A stretch of 64,000 nucleotides of DNA from Paraflavitalea sp966211765 (GCA_966211765.1 CBIHOV010000023.1:62001-126000), one strand, 5' to 3'; shown: positions 18,901 through 27,858, numbered from the stretch's first letter. Translations and numbers: made by a program. The notes: generated by a model not told the origin, from the letters alone.

Positions 18901-19091
18901 GGAATACCCAGCAGTTTGTAACGGCCTGTTTCATCAGACACGGTTTTCTTGGATAAGTTTTTGATCTCGATGGTGGCACCTGGCAGGCTCAGGTTGCTGG
19001 AGTCAACGATGCGTCCCGAGAGCAGGCCCTGCGCCAGTCCCGCAAAGGGAAGCAGGCAAAAAAATAATACAGTTGTTAAAAGAAGTCTCAT
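15984..19091 (-). CDS. TonB-dependent outer-membrane receptor with carboxypeptidase-like extension
   Basis: 1035 aa. After a signal peptide (to LAQ, about residue 21) there is a CarboxypepD_reg-like beta-sandwich (GRIVDSSNLSLPGATIEI, about 25-105), then the plug (EVVITGS; RFPDPNIGDALKRVPGIYV; VRGTDPSKSTININGT; EVTKAITPDMDGDAIGGVINLIT) and a 22-strand barrel ending in QIGVKVNVY with the terminal aromatic. Plug motifs match the TonB-Xanth-Caul type rather than SusC. It is the last gene of a four-gene operon with two phosphoesterases and a di-haem peroxidase, 165 bp after the preceding gene, which suggests uptake of a product of those enzymes. No SusD partner is present. Confidence 0.9.
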   Translation of the reverse strand: MRLLLTTVLFFCLLPFAGLAQGLLSGRIVDSSNLSLPGATIEIKNLSKKTVSDETGRYKLLGIPNGSHTVTISYIGFATIQQKINISDNKAVALDIVMAPETRNRLQEVVITGSTGSALKALNQQKNSNRIVNIISADQIGRFPDPNIGDALKRVPGIYVQLDQGEASLVSVRGTDPSKSTININGTNMSGTGDNRSVGINAVPSDMVQSVEVTKAITPDMDGDAIGGVINLITRKAPYKKVLSFTGGTGYSFMIQKPMLNGNVVFGDRYGKNKKLGVMASASYYRQFLGSNIHSSDWSDTKWVDGNTYYMPKYLSMEQIFLERIRQSYTIGLDYKFNEKHSITVTGIYNDYRDWRERYTLKVDDIGAEYPTNWKRAKGYERGTTKGNKVKDANKDLKDDATGEYYVDLTNDHLHPEFDPELERHVNGGVNSRNGAEIRQKIINLGLEGQHIFGKVKVEWKGSFMKNRGDNPNARNLELESEMEKTVKMDYTNPRFIKAVGGTGVDNVLKNLEGRKTNNSDTVDTWYADSYNGSDKISYTRQYLAQLDLTVPLWGGKFANSLKFGGKYRGMKKENKTLNSTVWKPGIDPKRKAEYEQKLAKGEKVNVDDYMDWGGFWTGYGNNMQNVSSQIFHNSRYEVGSTVTTEWVSHRNASYYGSTDDFMKLSDKTDAIAANYLGEEGITAAYLMSTQNLGEKLTLIGGLRMEYSTLRYEGASYNKRLNALGQTVVSTSDFLNLMPAFHIRYAPDAKSVYRFAYTRTISRPAYGDIAPRMNVSLKDKTVSEGNPDLKPVLSNNLDLLGEYYTGGTGLISAGVYFKNITSYSITKKDEVRFADVQKFVTTPDELAAMGSDAATLSDYKKYYDPLKNNNELLTRTKPANAGVANLLGVEIGFQRKLSFLPGILANLNVYANYTHNWIFTKKDEPKLPGTANSILNLSIAYEVPKFNARLSFNNTSEFSTVTGSLPDGKGDIYYDKVYYLDANANYFINKRWVLFANANNLLNQSQRRYMWKPEYTYYSLYTGTTAQIGVKVNVY

Positions 19092-19256
19092 AATTATTGT
19101 TTTTAGTTCGGTATAAATCAGGTTGTTTTGGGCAATAGCTACCCCCTTCAGTCCATGATGACTTTTTTATAGCCCTCTTGACTGTTCTGGTGTCCATGCT
19201 TATGCAGTAGCATCACATGTCCTTCTTCCACTTACTGTATGAACGGGTCGGAGATC

Positions 19257-20873
19257 TTACCTGGTCACTCTTACTTCAAACCTGTCCTTGAGGCAGGTAT
19301 AAGGGTCCACTACTTCGTACACGGTCTTTCCGGCAGCCGGCTTTACGGTTATACTCCGGCTGGTTTCCTTTCTTTTATTCCAGGAATAGGTACCAACAAA
19401 AGAAGCGGTAAGGGTTATTGGCTCACCTTTCTTTGCCTGGATGATCTTGTTTTGATTAACATCTTTCATCATTACAAAATGGTCCCTGATCTGTCCGTCC
19501 GAACAGATCCATTTCAGTTCCAGTTTGTTCTCTGTTACTTCCACCATCGATGCACCGCCCGATTCAGTGTAGGAGTAATACATGGCATCATGCGGATAAG
19601 TAGCCTGTGATTTACCCAAAGCGCCGGCAGATCCGGTTACAACGTACACGGTACCCTTATTGGTAAGTGTATCTTTTATATACGGACAGGAGTTTTCACT
19701 TCCATCGTACAGCGCAGAGGATGTACTTAAATTGTGCTCCGCAGCATTGAAAGTGGCTTCCATGCCATAATGCCCTTGCATTAACCGTGACCTTTCGTAG
19801 AGGTGACTATGTCCGCATAGAATGAGGTCAACCCCATAGCGTTCCAGGATGCGGATAAAATTCTCGCGCATCTTTACCAGTTCACCTTCTCTATCGGAAT
19901 TATGTGATCCCATGGTATAAGGAGGATGATGCCAGTAAGCAATGACCCATCCCCTCCGGGTATTGTTGAATGCTTCCAGGTCTTTTTTGATCCATTGTAC
20001 CTGGGCGCCGGCTGTATCATACAACCGCGTGGCATTGTTGTCTTCCTTTCCATAGGAGTCGAGTGACAGGAAATGTGCATTCCCGATATCAAAAGAATAG
20101 TAAGCCGGAGTACCGGAAGCAACACCGCCTGCTTCTCCCTTGGCTGGCATGGAAAAACTCTGGTAATAGGCTATATCTTTTGAAGCCTGCGCTGTTGCTT
20201 TGTACTGATAGAAATCATTGTAATCATGATTGCCGGGTGCGGGGAACAAAGGATATTTCTTTAAGAGATTGTCCTTATAAATGTTGAAGAACTTTTCCTG
20301 GAACTCAGGATCGGTACCGGATGAATAAGCGTTATCGCCCAGCAATATCCAGGCATCCATGGGCTTATTGTCCAGGTATTTTTCCACCTGGTCACGCACA
20401 CTACGCTGGTTGGTAGAATTGTTGCCACAGTCGCCAAACACACCTATCCGGTAAGCACCTTCTGTACCAGGCACAGGAAGGGTTACGAAGTAGTTGTCGT
20501 TACCTTTTTGCAGGGTATCACCGGCTCCGCCGCCAATCGAATAATAATATTTGGTGCGGGGAGAAAGCCCTGTTAGCTGCACTTTGTGCTCAAAGGTCAG
20601 CGTGGGTTCTTCTGTACGCATCGTCAGTCCATTTTCGCTCACACCATAATTAACCACGCTTCTTGTCATTGCATCTGTACGCCAGCGGATGATAATGCTG
20701 TTATCCGTAGCTACCTGTAAATAGGGTCCACGCAGCAGGTGGGCCAGCACATTGGGCTTCCGCTCCTCTTGCGCCGGTTTTGCGGGCCGGGGTTTTGTTG
20801 TATCCTGCGCGTTGGTGGCTACACTTCCTATGGTGATCAGCCCTGTCATGAACAGCAATAATTTCTTTTTCAC
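19257..20873 (-). CDS. purple-acid-phosphatase-like metallophosphoesterase, copy 2
   Basis: 538 aa, signal peptide to about residue 22 (TNAQD). An N-terminal fibronectin-like purple acid phosphatase domain (RGPYLQVATDNSIIIRWRTD, residues 48-135) precedes the metallophosphatase domain with all signature blocks: GDCGNN, GDNAYSSG, GNHDY, YWHHPP and GHSHLYER, which hold the two-metal site. A C-terminal beta-rich segment of about 90 residues follows. The enzyme should hydrolyse phosphate mono- or diesters in the periplasm or at the surface. It lies 37 bp downstream of a close paralogue with the same architecture, and upstream of the TonB receptor, so it probably belongs to one scavenging operon. 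Confidence 0.9.
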   Translation of the reverse strand: MKKKLLLFMTGLITIGSVATNAQDTTKPRPAKPAQEERKPNVLAHLLRGPYLQVATDNSIIIRWRTDAMTRSVVNYGVSENGLTMRTEEPTLTFEHKVQLTGLSPRTKYYYSIGGGAGDTLQKGNDNYFVTLPVPGTEGAYRIGVFGDCGNNSTNQRSVRDQVEKYLDNKPMDAWILLGDNAYSSGTDPEFQEKFFNIYKDNLLKKYPLFPAPGNHDYNDFYQYKATAQASKDIAYYQSFSMPAKGEAGGVASGTPAYYSFDIGNAHFLSLDSYGKEDNNATRLYDTAGAQVQWIKKDLEAFNNTRRGWVIAYWHHPPYTMGSHNSDREGELVKMRENFIRILERYGVDLILCGHSHLYERSRLMQGHYGMEATFNAAEHNLSTSSALYDGSENSCPYIKDTLTNKGTVYVVTGSAGALGKSQATYPHDAMYYSYTESGGASMVEVTENKLELKWICSDGQIRDHFVMMKDVNQNKIIQAKKGEPITLTASFVGTYSWNKRKETSRSITVKPAAGKTVYEVVDPYTCLKDRFEVRVTR

Positions 20874-20910
20874 CTGTTTGTTTTACTTATTTGAATGGTT
20901 TGTAATTATT

Positions 20911-22497
20911 TTATTTGACTGCCACTACTTCAAATACATCTTTCACACAACTAAAGGGGTCCTTCACTTCATACACTGTTTTTCGGCCAGTGGGAGTCAC
21001 AGTAATACTGCGGGTAGTGACTCCCCTCTTGTTCCACTGATAGTTTCCTACAAAGGATGCTGTAAGTGTAACGGGCACGCCTTTCTTACCCTTTACCTGT
21101 ACTGTTTTGTTCACATCCTTCATCATGGTAAACTGATCGCGGATCACGCCGTCGGAACAGATCCATTTAAGATCGAGGCGATTGCCATTTACTTCAATGA
21201 TGGAGGCCCCGCCTACGGAATCATTGGAATATTGCATGGCATTGTGGGGAAATCCTGCTGACCGGCCACCCAATTGACCCGCAGAGCCGCTCACCACATA
21301 CACGGTGCCCTGGCCCGTAGCTGAATTCTTAATATAAGGGCAGGAATTATTGCCGCCATCATAGCGGCCCGTAGAAGGGCTGAGGGTATGTTGAGCCGCA
21401 TTGAAACTCGCTTCGGCGCCATAATGGCCTTGCAACAGTCCGCTCCGTTCATAATCATGACTATGGCCACAAAGAATAAGGTCAACACCATAGCGTTCCA
21501 GGATGCGAATAAAATTCTCCCTTATCTTAGCCAGCTCTCCTACTCCATCTGAACTATGCGAGCCCATGGTATAGGGAGGATGATGCCAGTAAGCTACCAC
21601 CCACTGGCGGTTGGTATTTGCATCCAGGTCCTTCTTCACCCATTGCACCTGTGGCCCCAGGGTATCGTACATCCTGAGATCGGCTTCTTTTCCATAAGAA
21701 TCCAATGAGAGAAAATGTACATTACCAATATCGAAGGAATAGAAGGCTTTGGTGTGAGAAGCAACACCGCCTGCCTCACCCTCTTCAGGCATAGAGAAGT
21801 TTTGGTAGTAAGCTACTTCCTTTGTCCGCTGCGCTACTTCTGATGAAAATTCAATATCATGGTAATCATGATTGCCGGGAGCCGGGAATAAAGGATACTT
21901 TTTAAGCAGGTCGTCCTTATAGATATTGAAGAATTTGGCCTGCAACTCAGCATCTGCCCCATCGGGGTAGGAATTATCACCCAGCAATATCCAGGCATTC
22001 ATATAATCAGTGCCCAGGTATTTAATAAAGGCGTTCCTTACATTACGTTGGTTAATGGAATTATTGCCACAGTCGCCAAAGGCGCCTACCCTTACAATGC
22101 CTTCACTGCCTGCAGAAGGCAGGGTGAAGAAATAGTTTTCCTGGTCACCCTGGAGAATATCTTTAATACCACCAATTGAATAATAGTATTTGGTGCCGGG
22201 TGTAAGACCTGTCAGTTTCACCAGGTGTTCGGTACTTAAGGCCGAATCATCAGCCAATTTGTCCAGGTTCCCTGCTGCCGTTCCATAACGAACCCTGCTT
22301 CTGGCAAATGCATCCGTACGCCAGCGCACCACTATGCTATGCGTGGTAGCCACTTGCAGGTAAGGACCACGGATCAGTTGTGGTTTTACCAACACCTTCC
22401 CTGCCGGATCTTTTTTGGGTAAGAGTGCACTGTCCTGTGCAAATACGTTGACGGAAAGCAATAGTAAACATACAAGGACCTTCGAACCTACAGCCAT
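20911..22497 (-). CDS. purple-acid-phosphatase-like metallophosphoesterase, copy 1
   Basis: 528 aa, signal peptide (cleavage after FAQ, residue 20). Same domain order as its downstream neighbour: N-terminal fibronectin-like domain (RGPYLQVATTHSIVVRW), metallophosphatase blocks GDCGNN, GDNSYPDG, GNHDYHD, YWHHPP, GHSHDYER, and the C-terminal beta-rich domain (TLTASFVGNYQW, TVYEVKDPFSC). Long stretches are identical to the neighbour (for example KKYPLFPAPGNHDY and ENFIRILERYGVDLILCGHS), so this is a tandem duplication. It lies 34 bp downstream of the peroxidase gene. Substrate specificity between the copies may differ; the loops after GDN and after GHSH vary most. Confidence 0.9.
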   Translation of the reverse strand: MAVGSKVLVCLLLLSVNVFAQDSALLPKKDPAGKVLVKPQLIRGPYLQVATTHSIVVRWRTDAFARSRVRYGTAAGNLDKLADDSALSTEHLVKLTGLTPGTKYYYSIGGIKDILQGDQENYFFTLPSAGSEGIVRVGAFGDCGNNSINQRNVRNAFIKYLGTDYMNAWILLGDNSYPDGADAELQAKFFNIYKDDLLKKYPLFPAPGNHDYHDIEFSSEVAQRTKEVAYYQNFSMPEEGEAGGVASHTKAFYSFDIGNVHFLSLDSYGKEADLRMYDTLGPQVQWVKKDLDANTNRQWVVAYWHHPPYTMGSHSSDGVGELAKIRENFIRILERYGVDLILCGHSHDYERSGLLQGHYGAEASFNAAQHTLSPSTGRYDGGNNSCPYIKNSATGQGTVYVVSGSAGQLGGRSAGFPHNAMQYSNDSVGGASIIEVNGNRLDLKWICSDGVIRDQFTMMKDVNKTVQVKGKKGVPVTLTASFVGNYQWNKRGVTTRSITVTPTGRKTVYEVKDPFSCVKDVFEVVAVK

Positions 22498-22531
22498 GCT
22501 CTTTGATTTTTTACTTTAAATGATTGTTATC

Positions 22532-24397
22532 TTATTTCTTTTTTTCCGGGATATAGGTGGCAACCGAATCTTCCAGCGCCTGAAGGAAATGAACAATATC
22601 ATTGACCTCTTCTTTCGAAAGGTTCAGGGGTACGGCAGACAAGGTTTGGTTGTTTACCCCGAGGCCCAATCCAATCGCGCCGCCTTTATTGTAAAACTCC
22701 ACCACGGCTTCCAGGGTCTTAAAAGATCCATTGTGCATATAAGGCCCCGTTGCCGATGCATTTCTTAGCGTGGGAGTTTTGAAAGCTCTTTCATAGTATT
22801 CGATCTGGAATATATCATACCGGCCCTGGTCCGGATCCATCTCAGGTTTATCGAGGTTATCAGTTTTAGTGGTGCCCAGGACTTCCAGTTCCGTGAGGTT
22901 GTACAAGGGAGGGACCAACCCGTTGAACAGCGGAGCAAAATGACAGGTGCCGCATTGCGCCTTACCCATGAATAAATTAAAACCATTGATCTCGGGCGCG
23001 GTCAACGCTGTATAAGCTCCCTGCATGTATTGATCAAACCTTGAATTGCGTGGATGCAGGCTTCGCACATAAGCAGCAATTGGTAAGGCCACCTGGTTGA
23101 TGAGCTGCATGGTATCTACCTGTTGACCAAAAGCTTCTTTGAAAAGCCTGGTGTAGGCTGGCGCCTGCTGCAGGAGGGAAAGAATTGTTGCCTCGCCTCC
23201 ATTCATTTCACGGGGATCACTAAGTACCGTCCTTACCTGTTCTTCAATACTTTTGGCCCTTCCGTCCCAGAACTGTTCATACTGAAAACCAGCGTACAGC
23301 AGGGAAGCTGCATTGCGCCGCACGTGTGATTGCCCGTCGAAAGCCAGACTGGTGGCCAGGGTATCTGTAAAATGAAGCGCAGGATTGTGACAGGTAGCAC
23401 AACTGACCTTATTATTACCTGACAGGCCGGGTTCAAAAAACAATTGTTTGCCAAGCGCCAGCAAAGTGCTGTCTGCCTGGTTAGCTGCCCGCGGAAAAGC
23501 AAGCAGGTTCAGTGCGTCGGGACTGAATATATTGCTGGCTTCGTAATTGAGAATACCACCCGTTGTATTGTATTCCAGGTTCAAGTCCTTTACCAGCAAA
23601 CCTATGTATTGCTGCAGTGGCAACATATGCTGTGTGAGAAAGGCCAGCCGGTCGAAACGATCAAAATCGGGCTGCTGCTGCAGGAACTGCCGGCAGCTGT
23701 TAAGGTATTTAGCTACACTGTCTGCCTGGCGGGTTTCCCTGCCGAGATAAGGATTTATCACATATTGCACAGCTTCAAGCGATGCGTTTGCTTCTGCCAG
23801 GCCCGACTTGAGCAAAGGCGCATCAAAGCCGGTAATACCCAGCGTGATCACCCTGATCAATTCGAGCCGGATGCTTTCCAACAGTTGTTTGTCATCGGCC
23901 TCGAAACCATATAGCAATGCATGCAGGTCTTTGGCCGAAGAAACAATGGCGTCAGCCTGTTGCAACAAGACCTCTTTCTTTGCTACTGCTTCTTTTTCAA
24001 AGAGCAATCCTTCCATCACCTGCAGTCCAATCGGTTCCTGGTATTCCATATAAGGCTCTTCTATCTCAATCTTTGGCGGCGCATTGTAAATAAGCGAGGA
24101 GCTTTTAAAGAAATACGCCAGGAAGAACTCTATTTTTTTATAGCTTACCCTGCACTCTTTCAATGCTTCGCGGGCATTGACCAGTGTGGCGGGTTTATTC
24201 TTTTCAATTGCTAATAGCGCAGTTTGGAGTTGCGTCGCCGATATGGCAAAACTGTCCGATTGTGTTTTGAAAAAAAGTACGGCAGGTTCCACACCTCTTG
24301 TGGTACGGGAAGGCAGGGTAAGGCTCACCATTGCCACCAGGCAAAAGCAGCCACAAAACATACCAGCTATTATCTTCATTACCTTAAACTGTTTCAT
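22532..24397 (-). CDS. di-haem cytochrome c peroxidase (MauG-like) with imelysin-like N-terminal region
   Basis: 621 aa with an N-terminal signal or anchor (IIAGMFCGCFCLVAMVSLTL). Two CxxCH haem sites are present: CATCH (about residue 332, within CATCHNPALHFTD) and CGTCH (about 482, CGTCHFAPLFNG), with ALGKQLFFEPGLSGN upstream and PTLRNASATGPYMHNGSF near the end, typical of CCP/MauG proteins. About 300 helical residues come before the peroxidase domain; they include EPIGLQVMEGLLF, reminiscent of the imelysin GxHxxE motif but with Gln for His. It would reduce peroxides or oxidise an exported partner using periplasmic electrons. It is the first gene of the phosphatase/TonB receptor operon. Confidence 0.85.
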   Translation of the reverse strand: MKQFKVMKIIAGMFCGCFCLVAMVSLTLPSRTTRGVEPAVLFFKTQSDSFAISATQLQTALLAIEKNKPATLVNAREALKECRVSYKKIEFFLAYFFKSSSLIYNAPPKIEIEEPYMEYQEPIGLQVMEGLLFEKEAVAKKEVLLQQADAIVSSAKDLHALLYGFEADDKQLLESIRLELIRVITLGITGFDAPLLKSGLAEANASLEAVQYVINPYLGRETRQADSVAKYLNSCRQFLQQQPDFDRFDRLAFLTQHMLPLQQYIGLLVKDLNLEYNTTGGILNYEASNIFSPDALNLLAFPRAANQADSTLLALGKQLFFEPGLSGNNKVSCATCHNPALHFTDTLATSLAFDGQSHVRRNAASLLYAGFQYEQFWDGRAKSIEEQVRTVLSDPREMNGGEATILSLLQQAPAYTRLFKEAFGQQVDTMQLINQVALPIAAYVRSLHPRNSRFDQYMQGAYTALTAPEINGFNLFMGKAQCGTCHFAPLFNGLVPPLYNLTELEVLGTTKTDNLDKPEMDPDQGRYDIFQIEYYERAFKTPTLRNASATGPYMHNGSFKTLEAVVEFYNKGGAIGLGLGVNNQTLSAVPLNLSKEEVNDIVHFLQALEDSVATYIPEKKK

Positions 24398-24617
24398 TGT
24401 TCCCCTTGCTTAAAAAAATGAACCTTGTTCCGCGGCAGCAAAAATGCTGTTTCATCCAATCATTTGGCAAATCCGGGCTGTTGTAAAAAGGCAGCAGTCG
24501 TTGTATCAGCGTAGGCAAAATGGAAACTTCCGTAACAAAACCTTTCTAATTCTTTGATACACAGCTATCATTTCCGAAACAAATTGTCCATTATCAAAAT
24601 ATTAACTGATGGTTGGC

Positions 24618-26225
24618 TCACAGGGATTGTATGAACATCGTGAGGCTTTCGCCCTGTGGAAGGTTGAGTTTTTTCCGGAGCCGGTAGCGCATTACCCGGA
24701 CACTGTCTTCCGAAATACCGAGTAAGGTGGCCATATCAGCGGAGGTAAGGTTCATTTTCAACAAGGCTACTATGCGCAGTTCACTCCGGGTAAGCGTATC
24801 ACAATGTTCTTTCAGCTTCAGGAAAAAAGCCTGGTGCACCTGGTCAAAGATGTTGCGGAATTCTTCCCAATGCTGGTCGTGGTTAAAATGCTGGTTGATC
24901 TGAAGTTGCAACTGTTTCAGTGGCTTGCGCTGATCACGGCGGTCATCTTTGAGCATTTCATCTACTTGGAGGTGTAGCTTTTCCAGGAACTGGTTCTTTT
25001 GCATAATATGAAGTGTATAAGAGCTCAATTCCCTGGACCTCAATTCCAGCTCCTGCTTGAGGGTTTGCTCCTGCAATCCCATCATCGCCTGTACTCCCTG
25101 ATGGGCTTGCTTTTCCTGTTCATTTATTAAATGCGCATTTCTGATCCGCAGCCGCTGGCGGCTGATGACCAATCCCCCCAGCACCAGGAGCAATAAACCG
25201 ATGACAACCATGGCCACGGTGATCTTCCGGGTAGCTTTCAGTTGTATGATCTCATTGTTCTTTTTCTCCACATCATACATTGTTTTCAGTATGGCCAGTT
25301 GCGTACTGTTTTCCCGCGAATAAATTTCCTGTACATAAGCCTGTCCTATCCGCTGAAAATAATAGGCACTGTCATTATTGCCCATCAGGTGGAAGGTTTT
25401 GGCCATATCGCGGTAAGCGCTGCCAAGATGGAATAGTTCATTGGTGAGCAAGGATAGTTCCAACGCCTTGCGGGTCAATGGCAATGCCTGCTCGTAGCGA
25501 CCCGTTTTGCGGAAAATATCGCCCATATTGTTCAGTGCTTCTATATAGATGACCGTATCACCGGTTTGCTGGCTCAACACCTGCGCCCGTTCGAAATAAA
25601 ACCAGGCCGTATCATATTTTTCAAGGTCTTCATAAATATTACCCAACTCCCCATTCATTTTTGCCATGCCGGTTTTATCACCGAGCAATACATATTCGTT
25701 CAAAGCCAGCCGCTGATAATAAAAGCCACTGTCGTACCGGTGTCCCATCACAAACAGGTGGCCAATCTTGCCATAGGTAAATGCCATCCCCCGTTTATCG
25801 CCGGATCGCTTGTAAATGGCCAAAGCCTCATCATATTGCAGCCTTGCCAGGTCGGGCTGATTGTTGTGAAGGAAGATGACCCCGATATCATTCAGGTTTT
25901 CGGCCAGCTGTAACGATTGGCCTTGCTTACGGAATATTTTATCTGCCTGCAGGTGATAGTCCAAGGCCTGCGGAAAGTGCGCCAGGCGGTAGCAGATATG
26001 GCCCATCTGTTTAAGGCAAAGCCCGGCTGCTACTTTATCATCCTTTTTGATGGCAGCGCCCAGTGAATTTTTCAACTCTGTAAAAGAAGAATCAGCAAAA
26101 AGCCGGTCAAATGCACTGGAATTTTCTTTTTGATTGGCAGCTAGTGCCAGCTCTTGCTGTGCATACAGTTTCATGGCGCCCATCGACAGCACCAGGACTA
26201 CTAAAAGAAAACGGGGTAAAAACAT
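24618..26225 (-). CDS. TPR-containing membrane regulator with LuxR-like C-terminal helix-turn-helix
   Basis: The ATG at 26225 begins an N-terminal signal or anchor (MFLPRFLLVVLVLSMGAM); the longer frame starts with TTG (535 aa). Residues about 50-300 are five or six tetratricopeptide repeats (for example ALDYHLQADKIFRKQG, DKRGMAFTYGKIGHLF), followed by a membrane helix (about 336-356), a long coiled coil and a C-terminal LuxR/GerE-type HTH (LTRSELRIVALLKMNLTSADMATLLGISEDSVRVMRYRLRKKL split across two helices). This architecture, periplasmic TPRs joined to a cytoplasmic HTH, is common in Bacteroidota and signals without phosphotransfer. The target is unknown; the adjacent peroxidase operon lies 220 bp downstream on the same strand. 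Confidence 0.85.
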   Translation of the reverse strand: MFLPRFLLVVLVLSMGAMKLYAQQELALAANQKENSSAFDRLFADSSFTELKNSLGAAIKKDDKVAAGLCLKQMGHICYRLAHFPQALDYHLQADKIFRKQGQSLQLAENLNDIGVIFLHNNQPDLARLQYDEALAIYKRSGDKRGMAFTYGKIGHLFVMGHRYDSGFYYQRLALNEYVLLGDKTGMAKMNGELGNIYEDLEKYDTAWFYFERAQVLSQQTGDTVIYIEALNNMGDIFRKTGRYEQALPLTRKALELSLLTNELFHLGSAYRDMAKTFHLMGNNDSAYYFQRIGQAYVQEIYSRENSTQLAILKTMYDVEKKNNEIIQLKATRKITVAMVVIGLLLLVLGGLVISRQRLRIRNAHLINEQEKQAHQGVQAMMGLQEQTLKQELELRSRELSSYTLHIMQKNQFLEKLHLQVDEMLKDDRRDQRKPLKQLQLQINQHFNHDQHWEEFRNIFDQVHQAFFLKLKEHCDTLTRSELRIVALLKMNLTSADMATLLGISEDSVRVMRYRLRKKLNLPQGESLTMFIQSL

Positions 26226-26328
26226 GGTAGGCAAATATGGCCGCAAAGAAACACAACCAGTATTATGTTTATATTAAGCAGCCCGCATGCAGCTATCGGC
26301 GAGAACTGTTGTGCGGAGGATCGGCCCT

Positions 26329-26799
26329 CTATTGAAGTAACATATCGTACCGGTCAATGCCCGGTGCAAAGAAGTTGGGGGTGATTTTCGTGACCACAAA
26401 TCCCAGTTTTTGAAAGAAGGGATAAGAGTGTTGAGAAGTATCGAGGGTAACAGTGCATGCCGGGCAGATGGACCGAATGACTGCCAATCTGTGTAGAAAC
26501 AGTTCTTTACCCAATCCCTGCTTGTGCAAAGCATTGTGTACAAGCCCCCAGGTCATAATAGCTTTGCTGTAGTCGGGCTCAATAAAATAACCGCCGCAGC
26601 CCACTACATGGTCGTTCTGCAAAGCAACATAGTATTGTTCCCTGGAATGGTCCTGAACAGTTGTCATGCGGCTTTCCTGTTCATCCAGCCATTTCTCAAA
26701 ATCAGGCAGCTCGGAAAGTGCAAAGAATTTGGGCATATTGCTTTTGAAAGCAGCTAAACAGGCTTCTCTGTCGGAGGCAGTATAAGGTCTGAAAACCAT
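26329..26799 (-). CDS. GNAT-family N-acetyltransferase
   Basis: 156 aa. The fold is indicated by an N-terminal FRPYTASDREACLAAF strand-helix, a central VVGCGGYFI strand, the acetyl-CoA binding loop in the form HKQGLGKELFLHRL (Q-x-x-G-x-G/A pattern), and a late TLDTSQHSYPFFQKLGFVV with the typical Y/F-x-x-x-GF. It transfers an acetyl group from acetyl-CoA to an unknown amine. It lies 9 bp downstream of the Nif3-like gene and is probably co-transcribed with it. Confidence 0.9.
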   Translation of the reverse strand: MVFRPYTASDREACLAAFKSNMPKFFALSELPDFEKWLDEQESRMTTVQDHSREQYYVALQNDHVVGCGGYFIEPDYSKAIMTWGLVHNALHKQGLGKELFLHRLAVIRSICPACTVTLDTSQHSYPFFQKLGFVVTKITPNFFAPGIDRYDMLLQ

Positions 26800-26808
26800 A
26801 ACAATTAT

Positions 26809-27735
26809 TTAAAGCCAGGTAAACGGATCACCCGAAGCTATATGAGTAATTTTTATGGCCGGCAGTTTCGGTTGCAGCCAGTCTACCACCCATTCCATGC
26901 CCGGTTCTTCGCTCACACTGTGGCCCAAAACCAGGAGGGCTGTTTTTCCACCCAATGCCTGGCTATCACGAATGTACTCGGCTGTTTCCCATTCCGACAA
27001 CTCACCCACGATCAACAGATCCGGTTTTTCCGCTTCGGCCAGGGTCACCTGCCTTTGTCCGCCCCAGGCGCCGGGTAATAAAGCCACTCGCGTACAGGCA
27101 TGCTCCAGGTTGCCGATCACCCGTACATGGCCAATGCCCAGGGATGATTTCAGGTGCTGTACCAATTGCTGTAAGGGGGTAGTGGGAATGGTGAGCATCA
27201 TCTCTCCCGTTTTGTAATAAGGAAGCCAGCTCGCTTTTTTAGCAATGCCATAGCTGATGGCATCAGGCTTCAGGGAATGACAATAATCATGGAAACGCCA
27301 AACGGCGATACCATGTTTTGCCAGCAGTTCCTGCTTTTGCTTTACTACTGCATTCTCCTTTACCCACTGCGTATCATCTTTATGGTTATAGAAAGTAGGC
27401 TCATGCGCTATAATGAAATTGGCTTTGATCCGCACAGCCTCTTCGATCACTGCTATGGTAGCAAACATGGTGGTAACAATGCCCGTCACTGGCTGGTTGC
27501 CCTTGCCTGCCTTGATGGTATCTACCGTATCGGGCTTTGGCAACAACTTACCTTCGGCCATTATGAGGTTGATGACATCCTGAACCGTGAATGTTTCTTT
27601 GCCCATTGGGCTATTTGCAGCTGCACCTGCCAATGGCAAAGCCAATAAGGCCATACTGCCGGCGGAGGCGAGGGTATGCGTAAGAAATCTTCTTCTGTTG
27701 ACGGGATCAGTCCATGGAAAGGAAGAGGTGTTCAT
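26809..27735 (-). CDS. Nif3-like dinuclear metal-centre protein with Tat signal
   Basis: 308 aa. The first 40 residues form a twin-arginine signal (RRRFLTHTLASAGSMALLALPLAGAA) and the rest is a Nif3/DUF34 domain: TTMFATIAVIEEAVRIKANFIIAHEPTFY holds the conserved HEP metal-binding motif, and the second half has WRFHDYCHS and LGHSVSEEPGM with further His and Glu ligands. Nif3 proteins form hexamers with a two-metal site and unknown activity, possibly GTP cyclohydrolase-like or hydrolase. Most are cytosolic; export by Tat implies that the metal centre is loaded before transport. The GNAT gene follows in the same operon. Confidence 0.88.
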   Translation of the reverse strand: MNTSSFPWTDPVNRRRFLTHTLASAGSMALLALPLAGAAANSPMGKETFTVQDVINLIMAEGKLLPKPDTVDTIKAGKGNQPVTGIVTTMFATIAVIEEAVRIKANFIIAHEPTFYNHKDDTQWVKENAVVKQKQELLAKHGIAVWRFHDYCHSLKPDAISYGIAKKASWLPYYKTGEMMLTIPTTPLQQLVQHLKSSLGIGHVRVIGNLEHACTRVALLPGAWGGQRQVTLAEAEKPDLLIVGELSEWETAEYIRDSQALGGKTALLVLGHSVSEEPGMEWVVDWLQPKLPAIKITHIASGDPFTWL

Positions 27736-27858
27736 ATAGCTTGATTATAAGTATAAATATAACCAAGCCGGGGGAAGACGCCTAACAATTAATTATCCGG
27801 CTCAAGATGTAAAAAATGACCGGATAACGACAACCTATGACCAGTCGATTAAAAACAA

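Noticed and set aside
27770..27790. GGGGGAAGACGCCTAAC as a further copy of the 17-bp regulator repeat
   Set aside because: Only about 11/17 match and no partner at 22 bp; compatible with chance.
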